A DNA stretch of 48,424 nucleotides from CAVDAL01 sp963606965 (GCA_963606965.1 CAVDAL010000039.1:1-48424), one strand, 5' to 3'. Shown: positions 8,629-17,568, counted from the first letter of the stretch. Numbers and translations: made by a program. The notes: generated by a model not told the origin, from the sequence alone.

Positions 8629-9273
8629 TTATTTGCTCCATAGCTTGTCAAAGCATGCTTTTAACTTGTCGCAAAGCTTGCCTTCATGGCCAGCACAAGC
8701 AACAATTCCAAATTCATCATCAACAATGAAAACTTCTGCCTCGCTCAAAGCCTCTTTTGAAAGCGTTCCTTCTTCCAACTGAAAATTAAGAGTCTTCATT
8801 AAATCTCTGGCAAAAGTTTCACAAGCGCCTTTCAAGCCACTTGGAACATGAACAAGCGTGCCGTCTTCACAAGACCAAAGACTGCCATGCAGCTTACAAC
8901 CAGCAAGCTTGCCATCTTCCCAAATTAAGTCGTCTTCGCAAAAATGCGGGGCATCCACTTGGTCTTGCAATTCAATGTCAACGTCGCCTTGCGGGTCAAC
9001 ATCAATAACAATAACTCCATTAGGCTTTTCCACAAGTTTATTGTCAGAAACCCACTCAAGACGCGAACGCATCCATGCTTGCAGCGGCGAGCCAATGCCA
9101 TAGTCGCGCAATGAACGCAAGTGACGTTCATAAAGCTGAATGTTTTTGTTCGCATAACGCCAGCGGAAAGTGATTGGCTCGCTTGGCATATTCATTGCAA
9201 GCAGCTCTTCATCGCTTGGTTCATCTTTTTGTTGCGTATTAGTTCCCACCAAATTGCGTGGCATTTCTTCCAA
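8629..9273 (-). CDS. Uncharacterised 214-residue cytoplasmic protein
   Basis: I do not recognise the family. The protein is acidic, with no signal peptide or membrane segment. The central part alternates hydrophobic strands with acidic turns (GVIVIDVDPQGDVDIEL), and there are scattered Cys and His residues (HFCEDD, CKLHGSLWSCEDG) but no clear metal site. The start is a TTG at 9273: AAGGAG sits 5 nt before it, whereas the first ATG (9264) would be 14 nt away. The gene is a single unit between the purH terminator and the upstream region of the giant activase. Confidence 0.6.
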   Translation of the reverse strand: MEEMPRNLVGTNTQQKDEPSDEELLAMNMPSEPITFRWRYANKNIQLYERHLRSLRDYGIGSPLQAWMRSRLEWVSDNKLVEKPNGVIVIDVDPQGDVDIELQDQVDAPHFCEDDLIWEDGKLAGCKLHGSLWSCEDGTLVHVPSGLKGACETFARDLMKTLNFQLEEGTLSKEALSEAEVFIVDDEFGIVACAGHEGKLCDKLKACFDKLWSK

Positions 9274-9296
9274 AATTGCTCCTTAAAACCTGCATG

Positions 9297-9331
9297 AAAA
9301 ATGGCTGCCGCAAAAAGTCTGCAGCAGCCAT
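9297..9331 (-). terminator. Terminator after purH
   Basis: Stem TGGCTGC (9302-9308) pairs with GCAGCCA (9324-9330), extended by an A-T pair, with a 15-nt loop and TTTT on the minus strand after the stem. It begins 13 nt beyond the purH stop. Confidence 0.6.
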
Positions 9332-9343
9332 ATAAATAATAAA

Positions 9344-10945
9344 TTAATGACGGAAGTGACGGTGCCCAGTAAACACCATTGCCATTTGCGCTTCATCAGC
9401 ACATTCAATTGAAAGTTCATCGCGAATTGAGCCGCCTGGCTGAATCAAAGCTGTAACACCAGCATCGCGCAAAGTTTCCAAAGTGTCTGGGAATGGCAAG
9501 AAGGCATCGCTTGCAGCAACTGCGCCTTTTGCTTCTTCACCTGCTTGTTCAACAGCAATGCGTGCAGAATTAACGCGGTTTGGCTGCCCGCCACCAATGC
9601 CAACAGTACGTGTGCCCTTTGTAATTACAACAGCATTCGACTTCACAGACTTGCAGCAGCGCCATGCAAACAAAAGCTGTTCAAGCTCTTCTTCAGTTGG
9701 GGCTTTCTTTGTTGGGACAGTAAAGCTTGCTGGGTCTTCACCAACATGGTCAAGCTCTTGAACAACAAAACCGCCTTCAACAGCGCGAACTTCCATGCCG
9801 CAACCAGCAGGATTAATTCCACCTGTGCGCAAAATGCGAGCATTTTCTTTCTGTGAAAATATCTTCAAAGCGCCCTCTTCATAATCTGGCGCAATAACAA
9901 CTTCAATAAATTGCTTGTTGACTTCAACAATTTCATGAGCAACAGCTTCTGTCACAGTCTGGTTAAAAGCCATGACGCCGCCAAAAGCGCTAACAGTGTC
10001 GCACTTCCATGCATCAACATATGCATCCAACAAATTGTCTGCCTGAGCAATTCCGCATGGAGTCAAATGCTTGATGATAACGCAGCTTGGCTTTTCAGTA
10101 CCAAATTCACGGCAAGCAGCCCATGCAGCATCTGTATCAAGATAGTTGTTATAGCTCAAAGCTTTGCCTTGCAACTGTTCAGCATTTGCCAAAGTATAAG
10201 CATCGCCTTGTGGAGCAGGACCTTTCTTTCCAACTTTAACATTCTTATAAAATGCTGCTTTTTGATGTGAATTTTCACCATAACGAAGGTCAGAAACTTT
10301 TTGCATCATAACGCGCTTATCCTGCGCAAATGCATCGTCGCCTTCAAGTTCATTTAGCATCCAATAATAAATTGCATTGTCATATGCACTTGTTGTGCGG
10401 AATACATCTAGTGCTAACTTCTTGCGAGTTTCAAGCGTTGTTGCGCCGCCATTTTCACGCATTTCTGCCAAGATGTCACCATAGCTTGCAGGGTCTGTAA
10501 CAACAGTAACGCTTGCATGATTTTTTGCAGCAGAACGCAACATTGAAGGGCCGCCAATATCAATATGTTCAACAGCATCTTGATATTCAACGCCTTCTTT
10601 TGCAATTGTTTCTTCAAATGCATACAAGTTAACAACAACCATGTCGATAAGCTCAATATTGTTGTCTTTTGCATCTTGCATGTGAGTGTCAAGGTCGCGA
10701 CGAGCAAGCAATGCACCATGAACATTCGGGTGGAGCGTCTTAACGCGGCCATCCATCATTTCAGGAAATCCAGTAACTTCATCAATTGGCGTTACAGGAA
10801 TGCCAGCATCTGCAAGCACTTTAGCTGTGCCACCTGTGCTGATAATTTCAACACCAAATTCGTCGACTAATGCTTTTGCAAAGTCTTCAATTCCTGTTTT
10901 GTCTGTTAATGAAATGATAGCCCGCTGAATTTTGACATCAGACAT
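9344..10945 (-). CDS. purH: Bifunctional AICAR formyltransferase / IMP cyclohydrolase
   Basis: Catalyses the last two steps of IMP synthesis. The 533 residues are close to the usual length. The N-terminal MGS-like IMP cyclohydrolase domain (to about residue 150) has the ISLTDKTG start, IISTGGTAK and GRVKTLHPNVHGALLARRD. The C-terminal AICAR formyltransferase domain has the Lys-His pair in IKHLTPCG, ASDAFLPFPDT and the IQPGGSIRD motif, and it ends in HRHFRH. GGAAGGAGAC precedes the ATG at 10945. It is monocistronic here: a terminator follows it, and the terminator of the upstream gene precedes it. purM and purN lie elsewhere in the window, so the purine genes are scattered. Confidence 0.97.
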   Translation of the reverse strand: MSDVKIQRAIISLTDKTGIEDFAKALVDEFGVEIISTGGTAKVLADAGIPVTPIDEVTGFPEMMDGRVKTLHPNVHGALLARRDLDTHMQDAKDNNIELIDMVVVNLYAFEETIAKEGVEYQDAVEHIDIGGPSMLRSAAKNHASVTVVTDPASYGDILAEMRENGGATTLETRKKLALDVFRTTSAYDNAIYYWMLNELEGDDAFAQDKRVMMQKVSDLRYGENSHQKAAFYKNVKVGKKGPAPQGDAYTLANAEQLQGKALSYNNYLDTDAAWAACREFGTEKPSCVIIKHLTPCGIAQADNLLDAYVDAWKCDTVSAFGGVMAFNQTVTEAVAHEIVEVNKQFIEVVIAPDYEEGALKIFSQKENARILRTGGINPAGCGMEVRAVEGGFVVQELDHVGEDPASFTVPTKKAPTEEELEQLLFAWRCCKSVKSNAVVITKGTRTVGIGGGQPNRVNSARIAVEQAGEEAKGAVAASDAFLPFPDTLETLRDAGVTALIQPGGSIRDELSIECADEAQMAMVFTGHRHFRH

Positions 10946-10980
10946 AGATGTCTCCTTCCGTGAAGTGAATTATTTTTCGA

Positions 10981-11016
10981 TAATAAAATAACGGGTCGCC
11001 ACATTCGACGACCCGT
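10981..11016 (-). terminator. Terminator after the M28-like gene
   Basis: Stem ACGGGTCG (10991-10998) pairs with CGACCCGT (11009-11016). On the minus strand the stem is followed by TATTTTATTA. It separates the gene at 11064-14333 from purH. Confidence 0.75.
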
Positions 11017-11063
11017 ACAATGCTCTGCTTTTCTTTAAAGCTACAGCTTTAAACTCTCAAACG

Positions 11064-14000
11064 TTATGCATTTTCAATCATGCGCAAAAGCAAGTTTGCT
11101 ACATATTCAAGTTTTTCTTCTTCTATAACATCCACAGTATCATCTATTGTGCGCCATGCAGTTGGAGCTACACCATCGAAGCCCATGATTGTCATAGCAC
11201 GCATGCCATTGCTCAAAGCTGGAGTTGCATCTGTGTCGCGCCAATCCAAACGCTCTGCAGAAATCTCTTCCCCATCCATATCTTTAGAAGTTTTGCGAAC
11301 AAGAGACTGCAAACGTCTGTCAGACCTATAAACCTTGCCGCCGCCTTCATAATCAACAAAGCAAATGTCGCCTGAGCCAATGCCTTCAAGGTTAACAATC
11401 AATGCACCGCGCAATTCTGACGCATGCAACTCAAGGAAGTTTTTCATGCCGCGGTTGCTTGGTGCAGAAGCGCCAAGACCCACAAACCAAACTTCTTTGT
11501 CGAGCATGTCATTTTCTGTCATTGCAACAACAGATTCGCGAATCTTTGCTGCGCGCTCACGCAAAGCCTGCTCTGGGTCATATTCGCCATCAAAAGCTTT
11601 ATATGCATAATGCGTTGATGCAGCAGTTGCAGCGCGCATATCTTCTTGTTCTGGCTGGTCAAAGCCTTGGTCAAAGCCTTGCGGATTTTCCTCTTCAGGA
11701 ACATATCCGCCGCCCTTCCAGCCAAAATCATCTTCGCCATCTGCAATGCTTGCCCATGGATCATCTTCTTGACCTTTATTGCGCTTGTTCTTCTTTTTAT
11801 TCTTGCGACCAATGCGACTGAACAGACCAGTTACATTTTCCATCGCATCATGGAATTTAGATTCTGGCACTTCAAATTCAGGACCGCCGGCCTGTGCAAA
11901 AATATCAATGCTATCTTGTGGTTCATCAGAACCGCCAGCAAAATCTGAAGCATCAAGAGAACTTGCAGAAACAGGGCTAAACGTGCCAGTTAAGCTTGGG
12001 AATGCGCCAGTCATTGAAGGGGACGCAGCGCCAGAATTTGATGACAAACTTGGGAATGAACCTGTTAATGATGGCAAAGTGCCAGTGCTTGACAAACTTG
12101 GGAATGCAGATGTCGCACCCAAGTCTTCAGGAGCACCAGCTGCAAAATCATCTTTTGCAACAGCATTAAATGATGAAGATAATGCAGGATTTGCGCCAGC
12201 TTGTGGTGTTGCAACATATTCTGAAGAAACAGCGGCTTTCTGCCTTGACATGCTCAAGAAATCTTCGCCTTCATCGCGCTGTTCAACTGCCTTTGTTGGA
12301 ACAAAATCATCGCTTACTGTGCGAGCACGAGGCTTGCGTCTTGCCGGACGTGCTTTTGCTGCGCGTTCTTCTTTCTTATTCGCAACTTCGCCTTCACCTT
12401 GCGCATCTTCAGTTTTTGCTTCAATTGTTGGAATTCTGCCAAGTAAGCTTGTCTTGCTTGGACGGTCTGCTTCTTGTTCTGCGCCACTTTCGCTTTTAAC
12501 AGCAGCAACGCCTTCTTCATCATCGTCGTCAGCATCCAAATCAATGCTGTCAGCAATTTTTATCTCGTCTTCAGAATTAGCAATCTGAGCCACAATTGAT
12601 TCAGCGCTAATTTCATCTGGAGTAAGCTTTGGCATTTTTGCAGAAATTGGCTCAACAGCAGATGCCACGATTTCTTCAATATCTTCATCTGAACCAGAAA
12701 GCCATGGCAATGCGCTAACAAGTTTTTCTTCTTTTTCAGAAAGCTCAGCTTGAGCGCCTTGCTCTTCCTGTTGTGCCTGTGAGTCTGCTGCGGCTATTCC
12801 TTCAGCAGCTACCACAGCTTCACCTTCGCCAACCTGCTGTTCTGCCGCCACTTCTGCTGGCACTTCCGCCGCAGCTTGCGGCTGCAACTTTTCCTGAACG
12901 GCAACAGGGTCTGGCTCGCGCAAAGCCTCTGTTGCTTCATCTTGTTCTTCTTCAGCAGGCTGCATCATCGCATGCAAATCTTCTGAAGTCATTGGAGTAT
13001 CAGCAAAACGGGAACGCATGCTCTGCTTATCATCATTTATATCTATATCTTCTTCATGTGAAGCACGCTCACGCGCAGTAACATACCAAGAAGGCAAGCC
13101 AGAAGACTTTTGCTTTTCTTCAAGCTCTTTTGCTTCTTGTTCAGCGCGCAATCTTGCAAGCTCTTCTTCCTGTTCGCGCTGCTTTTTAGCAAGCTCAGCT
13201 TCGCGCTGTTTCCTCATCTCTTCAGTCAAAACAACAGGCTCTGTACTAATCACGCCAGAAACACTTGGCGCAGGCGGAGCTGTAATATCCACAACAGGCC
13301 TTGACGCTGCTTCTTCGCGCGAACGCTTAAACGGTGTTGCGCCAGATTCAGCCTCTGCTGCTTCATTATCTTCGTCTTCACATTCGCTTACATATTCATC
13401 AGAAATGTTTTCTTCTTCGCCCAATTCATCTGCATATGCAATTTCAGCGCCTTCTGGAACAAGGCCGGCAGCGATTGCAGCATCTTTGCCATGAATGTTG
13501 ACTTCGCCTTCAACATAATATTCATCTGCATTTGGCACGTCAGCTTCTTCGTCTTCAGCATTTGCACCACCAGCAGCATGGCGTTGCGCAGGGTCTTGGA
13601 ATCTTTCTGCCAAATTCATTAAAACAGCCAGCGAAGACGCATTGTCATTTGCGCCTGAAACAAAGCCTGTGAAGCGCTGAGCAATAATGCAAACAACAGC
13701 TGCAAGCAAAAGCAAGCAACCCACCAGTGAAATGATGAGCAAAATGTTGTCGACAATCGCAGGCCATGGGAATGGCAACAGGCGAATGAAAAGAACTGCC
13801 AGCAATCCAAAGACATCGAAATAGATAATCTTTTTCAAAAGAGGCAGAATGTTGATAATCTTTGGGCTTGCTTCAAGTTGTGCGCGAGTTGTATCAACAT
13901 GAGCAACAAAAATGATTTTGCGACGGCGGCGTTCATTTGCAAGACTTGCCGGAACATAGCGCGCAACAACATTTTGCGAAACTCCGCGAGCAAACATTTT

Positions 14001-14333
14001 TGAAAGAATTGGGCGGCCACTATGTTCTGTAAAATAAATAGCCACACCAACAATTGTCAACAAAAGCGCAAGTGCATACCAAGACGTTGTTAAGCCTGGG
14101 ATAAAAATTGTCAAACCTGAAACAAGCGTTGCAACAATAATCAAGCCAAATGAAATAGCATATGGCCACCTTGTGCCTGTTGGCGTTGTAAATTCATCGA
14201 TATCGACATCAAGACCCGCGTCACGAAAACCTTGAGCCACATATTCTGCAGCTTCATGTTCTTCTTCCGTGCTTACAGGGCGCGGGCCAATTTCTTCAGC
14301 AATCATGCTTACATGATCCATGAGTTCAGCCAT
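11064..14333 (-). CDS. M28-type peptidase fold split by a long disordered insert; probably inactive
   Basis: A 1089-residue protein. Residues 1-58 and 135-240 plus 945-1089 make up a zinc aminopeptidase-like (M28) fold: HVDT with His145 and Asp147, GANDNASS at 227-234, and VNLEGIGSG near 980. Hydrophobic pairs of membrane segments occur at about 61-102 and 168-218. Between 240 and about 940 lies an acidic, low-complexity region rich in Glu, Ala, Gln and Ser, including repeated FPSL(S/T) units around 700-780 and a basic KNKKKNKRNK patch. The usual EE pair of M28 (GAEELG) reads GASAPS here, and the final ligand His (YHTxxDT) is Arg in AWRTIDDT, so catalysis is doubtful. ATG 14333 has GGAGGAG upstream. 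It may act as a membrane scaffold; that is speculation. Confidence 0.7.
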   Translation of the reverse strand: MAELMDHVSMIAEEIGPRPVSTEEEHEAAEYVAQGFRDAGLDVDIDEFTTPTGTRWPYAISFGLIIVATLVSGLTIFIPGLTTSWYALALLLTIVGVAIYFTEHSGRPILSKMFARGVSQNVVARYVPASLANERRRRKIIFVAHVDTTRAQLEASPKIINILPLLKKIIYFDVFGLLAVLFIRLLPFPWPAIVDNILLIISLVGCLLLLAAVVCIIAQRFTGFVSGANDNASSLAVLMNLAERFQDPAQRHAAGGANAEDEEADVPNADEYYVEGEVNIHGKDAAIAAGLVPEGAEIAYADELGEEENISDEYVSECEDEDNEAAEAESGATPFKRSREEAASRPVVDITAPPAPSVSGVISTEPVVLTEEMRKQREAELAKKQREQEEELARLRAEQEAKELEEKQKSSGLPSWYVTARERASHEEDIDINDDKQSMRSRFADTPMTSEDLHAMMQPAEEEQDEATEALREPDPVAVQEKLQPQAAAEVPAEVAAEQQVGEGEAVVAAEGIAAADSQAQQEEQGAQAELSEKEEKLVSALPWLSGSDEDIEEIVASAVEPISAKMPKLTPDEISAESIVAQIANSEDEIKIADSIDLDADDDDEEGVAAVKSESGAEQEADRPSKTSLLGRIPTIEAKTEDAQGEGEVANKKEERAAKARPARRKPRARTVSDDFVPTKAVEQRDEGEDFLSMSRQKAAVSSEYVATPQAGANPALSSSFNAVAKDDFAAGAPEDLGATSAFPSLSSTGTLPSLTGSFPSLSSNSGAASPSMTGAFPSLTGTFSPVSASSLDASDFAGGSDEPQDSIDIFAQAGGPEFEVPESKFHDAMENVTGLFSRIGRKNKKKNKRNKGQEDDPWASIADGEDDFGWKGGGYVPEEENPQGFDQGFDQPEQEDMRAATAASTHYAYKAFDGEYDPEQALRERAAKIRESVVAMTENDMLDKEVWFVGLGASAPSNRGMKNFLELHASELRGALIVNLEGIGSGDICFVDYEGGGKVYRSDRRLQSLVRKTSKDMDGEEISAERLDWRDTDATPALSNGMRAMTIMGFDGVAPTAWRTIDDTVDVIEEEKLEYVANLLLRMIENA

Positions 14334-14440
14334 TGGCTCTCCTCCATGTTCGTTTCTATAAACCCCTATATTTTACCCTAAAGCAAAGCTTCTGTGTTAA
14401 TTTCACTAAGGATGCACACTTATTTAAGCTAGCCGGACGG

Positions 14441-14475
14441 CAAAAAACAGCGAAAAAGTGCAATTTTTGCTGTTT
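14441..14475 (-). terminator. Terminator after typA
   Basis: On the minus strand AAACAGC-AAAAA pairs with TTTTT-(C)-GCTGTTT around a short loop (arms 14445-14457 and 14464-14475, one bulged base), and the distal arm runs into TTTTTTG. It starts 4 nt past the typA stop. Confidence 0.65.
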
Positions 14476-14478
14476 AAT

Positions 14479-16302
14479 TTATTTGCCAAGCGCGCGGGCG
14501 CGTTCCTTTTTGCGGCCAATTTTGTCTAATGTGCGCTTGCGCAAGCGAATAGATTTTGGCGTGACTTCCACAAGTTCATCATCGTCGATATATTCAAGAG
14601 CTTCTTCCAATGTGAATGTGACAGGCGGCGTCAACAATATTGCTTTGTCTGCAGAAGATGCGCGCTGGTTGCCAAGCTGCTTTGTCTTGCTAACGTTAAC
14701 ATCCATGTCGCCTTCTTTGGCATTTTCACCAACAATCATGCCTTCATAGCATTCATCGCCTGGGGAAACAAACATTGTTCCGCGTTCCTGCAACGTGTCA
14801 AGAGCATAAGCAACAGCCTTGTCATTTGTCATTGCGACCATTGCGCCATTTTTGCGTCCACCCAAAGCGCCACGATATGCACCATATTCGCTAAAGCGAT
14901 GTGTGAAGATTGCTTCGCCATGACTTGCATTCAAAATTTTATTGCGCAAGCCCATAACGCCGCGAGTTGGAATTTTAAAGCGCAGCAAAGTTTGATCTTC
15001 ATGAACAACCATGTCGACCATTTCGCCACCGGCTGAACCGAATATTTCGATGATTTTTCCGGAATAGTCGCCCGGAGTTTCAACGGAAGCTTCTTCAATT
15101 GGTTCCATCTTTTGCCCATTTACAGTCTTGAGCAAAACGCGAGGACGTCCAACTTGGAATTCAAAACCTTCACGGCGCATTGTTTCCATCAAAACTGACA
15201 AGTGCAAAACGCCGCGGCCAGCAACTTCAACGCCGCTTTTGTCTTCAAGCTCTGAAATGCGCATAGAAATATTTGCTTCGCCTTCGCGCATCAAGCGCTC
15301 CTTTAACTGGCGAGCGCCAACAATGTCGCCTTCGCGGCCAACAAGCGGGCTGTTTGAAGCCTCAAAAACAACAGAAAGTGTTGGCTCTTCAACTTCAATT
15401 GCTTCCATTTCTACTGGATTTTCAATAGAAGTGATTGTGTCGCCAATGTCTGCATCGTCAACGCCAACAACAGCAACAATGTCGCCAGCAAATGCTTCTT
15501 CACATTCTTGTCTGCCCAAAGCTTCAAAAGTGAAGAGGTTTTTGATTGTTGTTTCATAGCGGTCTTCGCCATTGTTTTTGATGACCAAAACGCGGTCGCC
15601 ATGCTTGATTGAGCCGCCAAAAACGCGACCAGTGCCAATACGGCCAAGATAATCTGAATGGTCAACTGTGCAAATCTGCATAGCAAGCGGACCTTCTGCA
15701 TCAACTTCAGGAGCAGGAATATATTTCAAAATTGCATCGAGCAAAGGAATCATGTCCATGTCTGGATCATCAGGTTCAACGCGCGCATATCCATTGATTG
15801 CGCTTGCATAAATCACAGGGAAGTCCAATTGTTCATCGCTTGCACCAAGCTCCATCATCAGTTCGAAGACTTCATCCAAAACTTCTTCAGGGCGAGCGCC
15901 TTCACGGTCGCACTTATTGATGACAACCATCGGCACAAGGTTTAGCGCTAAAGCATGCTTCAAAACAAAACGCGTCTGAGGCATTGGGCCTTCAAAAGCA
16001 TCAACCAGCAGCAATGCGCCGTCAGCCATTTTCAAAACGCGCTCGACTTCGCCACCAAAGTCGGCATGGCCTGGTGTGTCGATAACATTAATCTTTACGT
16101 CTTTATAGCGAATGGAAATATTCTTTGACAAAATAGTGATGCCGCGTTCGCGCTCTTGGTCATTTGAATCCAAAACGCGCTCTGCTACTTTTTGATTTTC
16201 ACGAAACACGCCAGACGTCTTTAAAAGCTGGTCTACGAGTGTTGTCTTGCCATGGTCTACGTGCGCAATTATCGCAATATTGCGGATGTTTTCTTGAATC
16301 AT
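14479..16302 (-). CDS. typA: Ribosome-associated GTPase TypA/BipA
   Basis: An elongation-factor-like translational GTPase that binds ribosomes and affects assembly and stress growth. The 607 residues fit the family. P-loop AHVDHGKTT is at residues 14-22, switch I has RERGITI, then DTPGHADFGGEVERV, NKCD and the EF-G-like domains II, III and V, with the TypA-specific C-terminal domain (GRKNGAMVAM, ALDTLQERG, VGENAKEGDMDVNV, RLRKRTLDKIGRKK). It has its own downstream terminator. The start ATG at 16302 is followed directly by the family's usual NIRNIAIIAH sequence. Confidence 0.97.
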   Translation of the reverse strand: MIQENIRNIAIIAHVDHGKTTLVDQLLKTSGVFRENQKVAERVLDSNDQERERGITILSKNISIRYKDVKINVIDTPGHADFGGEVERVLKMADGALLLVDAFEGPMPQTRFVLKHALALNLVPMVVINKCDREGARPEEVLDEVFELMMELGASDEQLDFPVIYASAINGYARVEPDDPDMDMIPLLDAILKYIPAPEVDAEGPLAMQICTVDHSDYLGRIGTGRVFGGSIKHGDRVLVIKNNGEDRYETTIKNLFTFEALGRQECEEAFAGDIVAVVGVDDADIGDTITSIENPVEMEAIEVEEPTLSVVFEASNSPLVGREGDIVGARQLKERLMREGEANISMRISELEDKSGVEVAGRGVLHLSVLMETMRREGFEFQVGRPRVLLKTVNGQKMEPIEEASVETPGDYSGKIIEIFGSAGGEMVDMVVHEDQTLLRFKIPTRGVMGLRNKILNASHGEAIFTHRFSEYGAYRGALGGRKNGAMVAMTNDKAVAYALDTLQERGTMFVSPGDECYEGMIVGENAKEGDMDVNVSKTKQLGNQRASSADKAILLTPPVTFTLEEALEYIDDDELVEVTPKSIRLRKRTLDKIGRKKERARALGK

Positions 16303-16383
16303 TGTTCCTTTGGTTTCTTTTCGATGTGTAATATTTTGTGCGTCAGTCTTTAAGAAGGCGAGACTTTACCACATGCGCAGGGG

Positions 16384-16788
16384 CTAGTCTTCAAACAAGG
16401 TTTCTTCTGCTCCAGCAGGCAGTGGATCGGAAAGTTCAACGCATCCATCATCAGCACGACGATATAGCATATATCCACTCCACGCTTGTTCCATACCTCG
16501 TTCGGCGAACTCGACCACTAAAGCGGCGGACGCTTCAGAATCTTGTGTTTCTTGAATAAGAGCGTCATAAACTATCGCATATCGCGAACACGATTTGCCA
16601 GCTTCCACAACCTGCTGGCAGGCTGCGCCATAGCATTCGTCAGGCGTGTCATCTTCGAATGTTAAAAAGTCTTCTTCACAATCCATAGCCAAAAGAACTG
16701 GCATTTGTTCAGACTGCGAAAGTATTTGTGCGCCTGCTGCTATAAGTTCGCAAGCTAATGCGTCAAGTTCTGGGGAAATTTCTTGCAT
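16384..16788 (-). CDS. Uncharacterised acidic protein paired with an Rrf2 regulator
   Basis: A 134-residue, strongly acidic soluble protein that I cannot assign. It contains several cysteines (DCEEDF, ECYGAACQQ, KSCSRY, DGCVEL), with no clear CxxC pair, and an Asp/Glu-rich C-terminus. The start ATG lies 2 nt after the stop of the Rrf2-family gene upstream, so the two are almost certainly co-transcribed and perhaps translationally coupled. The context may suggest a role in the same iron-sulfur or cysteine response, but nothing in the protein shows it. Confidence 0.65.
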   Translation of the reverse strand: MQEISPELDALACELIAAGAQILSQSEQMPVLLAMDCEEDFLTFEDDTPDECYGAACQQVVEAGKSCSRYAIVYDALIQETQDSEASAALVVEFAERGMEQAWSGYMLYRRADDGCVELSDPLPAGAEETLFED

Positions 16789-16790
16789 TG

Positions 16791-17198
16791 TTATCTTTTA
16801 TTCTGGACTATGTCTTCAAGCGTTATTGAGTCGACATATTCAACAATGACATCGTCAAGGCCTTTCCAAAATGTGAACGCTTGGCACTTTGGTCTTCTAT
16901 CACATTCAATGTCTAAGTTCACGCAGTCGACTGGGCAAATGCTCTTTTCTGTTGCGCGCAAAATATCGCCAGCTTTAATTTGCGATGCTGGCTTTGCTAA
17001 TTTGTATCCGCCGCATGCGCCGCGTTGGCTTTTCACAAGCCCTGCGCGTGTCAGCGGCATAACAATTTGTTCAAGATATTTATATGAAACACATTGATTT
17101 TCAGCCACTGTTTTCAAAGAAACAGCAACACCATCTTTTGCTTTTGCAATGTCAATCATCATGCGAAGAGCATAACGGCCTTTTGTTGAAATTCCCAT
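16791..17198 (-). CDS. Rrf2-family transcriptional regulator (IscR/CymR-like)
   Basis: A 135-residue DNA-binding regulator. The N-terminal winged helix starts MGISTKGRYALRMMIDIA, with the family wing motif GLVKSQRGACGGYKLAKPA around residues 53-71. A C-terminal cysteine set (SICPVDCVNLDIECDRRPKC) resembles the place where IscR and NsrR bind an iron-sulfur cluster, though spacing differs from IscR, so a sensor of Fe-S or redox state is plausible and CymR-like cysteine control is an alternative. No cysteine desulfurase gene is beside it in this window. A TATAAT box and an AATTCC/GGAATT inverted repeat lie just upstream, suggesting autoregulation. Confidence 0.88.
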   Translation of the reverse strand: MGISTKGRYALRMMIDIAKAKDGVAVSLKTVAENQCVSYKYLEQIVMPLTRAGLVKSQRGACGGYKLAKPASQIKAGDILRATEKSICPVDCVNLDIECDRRPKCQAFTFWKGLDDVIVEYVDSITLEDIVQNKR

Positions 17199-17207
17199 AT
17201 CCGTCCT

Positions 17208-17234
17208 AATTCCTATTTAATAAAGGGAATTATA
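17208..17234 (-). promoter_or_regulatory. -10 box and inverted repeat before the Rrf2 gene
   Basis: On the minus strand TATAAT is at 17234-17229. An inverted repeat AATTCC (17208-17213) / GGAATT (17226-17231) with a 12-nt AT-rich spacer overlaps its downstream edge. The ATG is at 17198, so the repeat covers the transcription start zone, as an autorepressor site would. The rest of 17235-17395 shows nothing I can interpret. Confidence 0.4.
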
Positions 17235-17395
17235 CACAATAAATCCTAGTTTGGCACTATTTATTAGAAAATAGCTTTGGAATGAATTTCGCGTTTACGC
17301 CCATCGCCAATGTGGCATATCCACGATTTTATGGACAGTCTTGAGCTTTTATATGTGAATTACGTGCAAAGTGAGCCCGTTCATAATAAAAATAT

Positions 17396-17423
17396 TTGAC
17401 TTTATCTCATGTGGTGATATTAT
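17396..17423 (+). promoter_or_regulatory. Promoter of tRNA-Arg
   Basis: TTGACT (17396-17401) and TATTAT (17418-17423) with 16 bp spacing. Transcription would start around 17430, about 8 nt before the mature tRNA. TATAAC at 17421-17426 is an alternative -10. Confidence 0.6.
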
Positions 17424-17437
17424 AACTAGGCTTGATT

Positions 17438-17514
17438 GCGGCATTAGCTCAGCTGGATAGAGCGTTTGACTACGAATCAAAAGGTCGGGGGTTCGAATCC
17501 CTCATGCCGCACCA
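17438..17514 (+). tRNA. tRNA-Arg (anticodon ACG)
   Basis: A complete 77-nt cloverleaf. The acceptor stem pairs GCGGCAT (17438-17444) with ATGCCGC (17504-17510), followed by A and an encoded CCA. The D arm is AGCTCAGCTGGATAGAGC. The anticodon stem TTTGA/TCAAA encloses CTACGAA, giving anticodon ACG, which reads CGU/CGC/CGA once A34 becomes inosine. The T arm contains GGTTCGAATCC. The gene is intact with its own promoter and terminator, and no integrated element is seen at its 3' end. Confidence 0.97.
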
Positions 17515-17527
17515 TAAAAAATTTGCA

Positions 17528-17558
17528 GGCCAGAATCATTCATTGTCTGGCCTTTTTT
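17528..17558 (+). terminator. Terminator after tRNA-Arg
   Basis: GGCCAGA (17528-17534) pairs with TCTGGCC (17546-17552), an 11-nt loop, followed by TTTTTT at 17553-17558. Confidence 0.85.
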
Positions 17559-17568
17559 ATTGCTCAAA

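Noticed and set aside
11779..12588. Plus-strand ORF of 269 codons
   Set aside because: It lies opposite the low-complexity insert of the M28-like protein; its Ser/Ala-rich product is the mirror image of that repetitive coding sequence.
17438..17514. Integration site at tRNA-Arg
   Set aside because: The tRNA is intact, has its own terminator, and no integrase or 3'-end duplicate is present nearby.
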